From contig CAZWUO010000010.1 of NCBI GenBank assembly GCA_964636675.1, forward strand, positions 1-45,590: DNA of 45,590 nt, in the 5' to 3' direction. A program made the position numbers and the translations under genes. The notes under the pieces were generated by a model. That model saw only the letters and a program-made list of their open reading frames with translations. It was not told the DNA's origin and did not search any database. This DNA is from JALUUH01 sp964636675 (GTDB taxonomy: Bacteria > Pseudomonadota > Gammaproteobacteria > S012-40). This document shows positions 45,049 through 45,590 of the stretch, one piece after another (position 1 is the stretch's first letter; every line of letters starts with the position of its first letter).

Positions 45049-45590
45049 ATGAGTTTGGCAATTTTCGATTTAGATAACACCCTGATAGGCGGTGATAGTG
45101 ACCACTTATGGGGTGAATACCTGATAGAGCAGGGTATTGTAGATCGTGAATACTATCAAGGCGCAAACAATCGGTTCTATGAGGAATATAAGCGTGGGGA
45201 ACTCGATATCATGGAATTCCTGGCGTTTAGTTTAAAGCCCTTAAGTGAACATCGCTTGGATAAACTACTGCAATGGCGCCAGGGTTTTCTGGATACCAAG
45301 ATTAAGAAAATCATGTTGCCAAAAGCCAAGGAGGTCGTTGATAAACACCGGGAAAATGGCGATACATTGTTAATTATTACGGCGACTAATCGGTTCGTCA
45401 CCGAAAAAATTGCAGACATGCTGGGGGTTCCGCATTTATTGGCCACCGAGCCTGAATTTATTAATGGTGTTTACACGGGTAAGGTGCAGGGAGAGCCTTG
45501 CTTTCAAGCAGGTAAAGTGATTCGGCTGCAACAATGGCTGGTGACACAACGAGTATCATTGCAAGATAGCCACTTTTACAGTGATTCACA
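45049..45590 (+). CDS. HAD-IB family phosphatase (SerB-like), cut by the right edge
   Basis: About 180 codons are visible and the frame is still open at the end of the window. Motif I is DLDNTL (7-12), motif II is TAT within LLIITATNR, the motif III lysine lies in QAGKV, and the motif IV region starts at FYSDS, where the sequence stops. The long cap segment fits the HAD-IB subfamily of phosphoserine-phosphatase-like hydrolases. It is often found divergent from rppH-ptsP in pseudomonads. AAAGGTGG at 45034-45041 strongly supports ATG 45049. The substrate is not known; it need not be phosphoserine. Confidence 0.9.
   Translation, partial: MSLAIFDLDNTLIGGDSDHLWGEYLIEQGIVDREYYQGANNRFYEEYKRGELDIMEFLAFSLKPLSEHRLDKLLQWRQGFLDTKIKKIMLPKAKEVVDKHRENGDTLLIITATNRFVTEKIADMLGVPHLLATEPEFINGVYTGKVQGEPCFQAGKVIRLQQWLVTQRVSLQDSHFYSDS

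Overview
The window reads as a chromosomal segment of a gammaproteobacterium, probably from the Legionellales/Coxiella side of the class. This rests on synteny and protein character, because no search could be run. The base composition is moderately AT-rich. Almost everything is conserved housekeeping DNA in orders known from gammaproteobacteria: gyrA-serC-pheA-hisC-tyrA-aroA-cmk-rpsA-ihfB-lapA-lapB-pyrF, lepA-lepB-rnc-era-recO, fabA-fabB, and rppH-ptsP facing a HAD phosphatase.

Layout. Positions 1-289: left edge with the possible tail of an unknown gene and a relic transposon end. 290-2622: a LacX-like aldose epimerase (minus) and an exported MsrA-MsrB fusion (plus). 2665-5023: a two-component pair on the minus strand, with an atypical histidine kinase. 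5426-15732: gyrA followed by the serine/aromatic supraoperon (serC, an ACT-type phosphoglycerate dehydrogenase, pheA, hisC, tyrA, aroA, cmk), leading into rpsA (15858-17534). 17535-18312: a non-coding island holding a terminator and a 145-bp MITE-like element flanked by CTAG. 18313-21450: ihfB, lapA, lapB, pyrF and a ComEA-like helix-hairpin-helix protein, closed by a strong terminator. 21560-28494: an envelope polysaccharide export module made of a repeat-built outer-membrane barrel, a large SLBB export protein, a Wzz-type chain-length regulator and ManC. It has no glycosyltransferase or flippase in the window. 28613-34645: lepA, lepB, rnc, era, recO, dusA. 34826-38259: an HDOD signalling protein, a probable Tat-exported M15 peptidase, a DUF455 ferritin-like protein and a lipoprotein. 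38296-44885 (minus): recJ, fabB, fabA, ptsP, rppH. 45049-end: a HAD-IB phosphatase cut by the right edge.

How the genes work together. SerC and the dehydrogenase supply serine, and SerC also serves pyridoxal phosphate synthesis. AroA, PheA, TyrA and HisC cover chorismate formation and the branches to phenylalanine and tyrosine. LapA and LapB control lipopolysaccharide synthesis. The SLBB protein, Wzz and the barrel look like an export path for a polymer, with ManC supplying GDP-mannose. LepB, Rnc, Era and RecO are the usual secretion, RNA-processing, ribosome-assembly and repair set. FabA and FabB form the unsaturated fatty acid pair.

The least explained parts are the MITE-like element and a second copy of its end, the three-module barrel with its partial export locus, a long inverted repeat upstream of gyrA, a 15-bp tandem repeat before the DUF455 gene, and a histidine kinase with no canonical H-box. 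I see no tRNA, rRNA, CRISPR array, defence system or complete insertion sequence.
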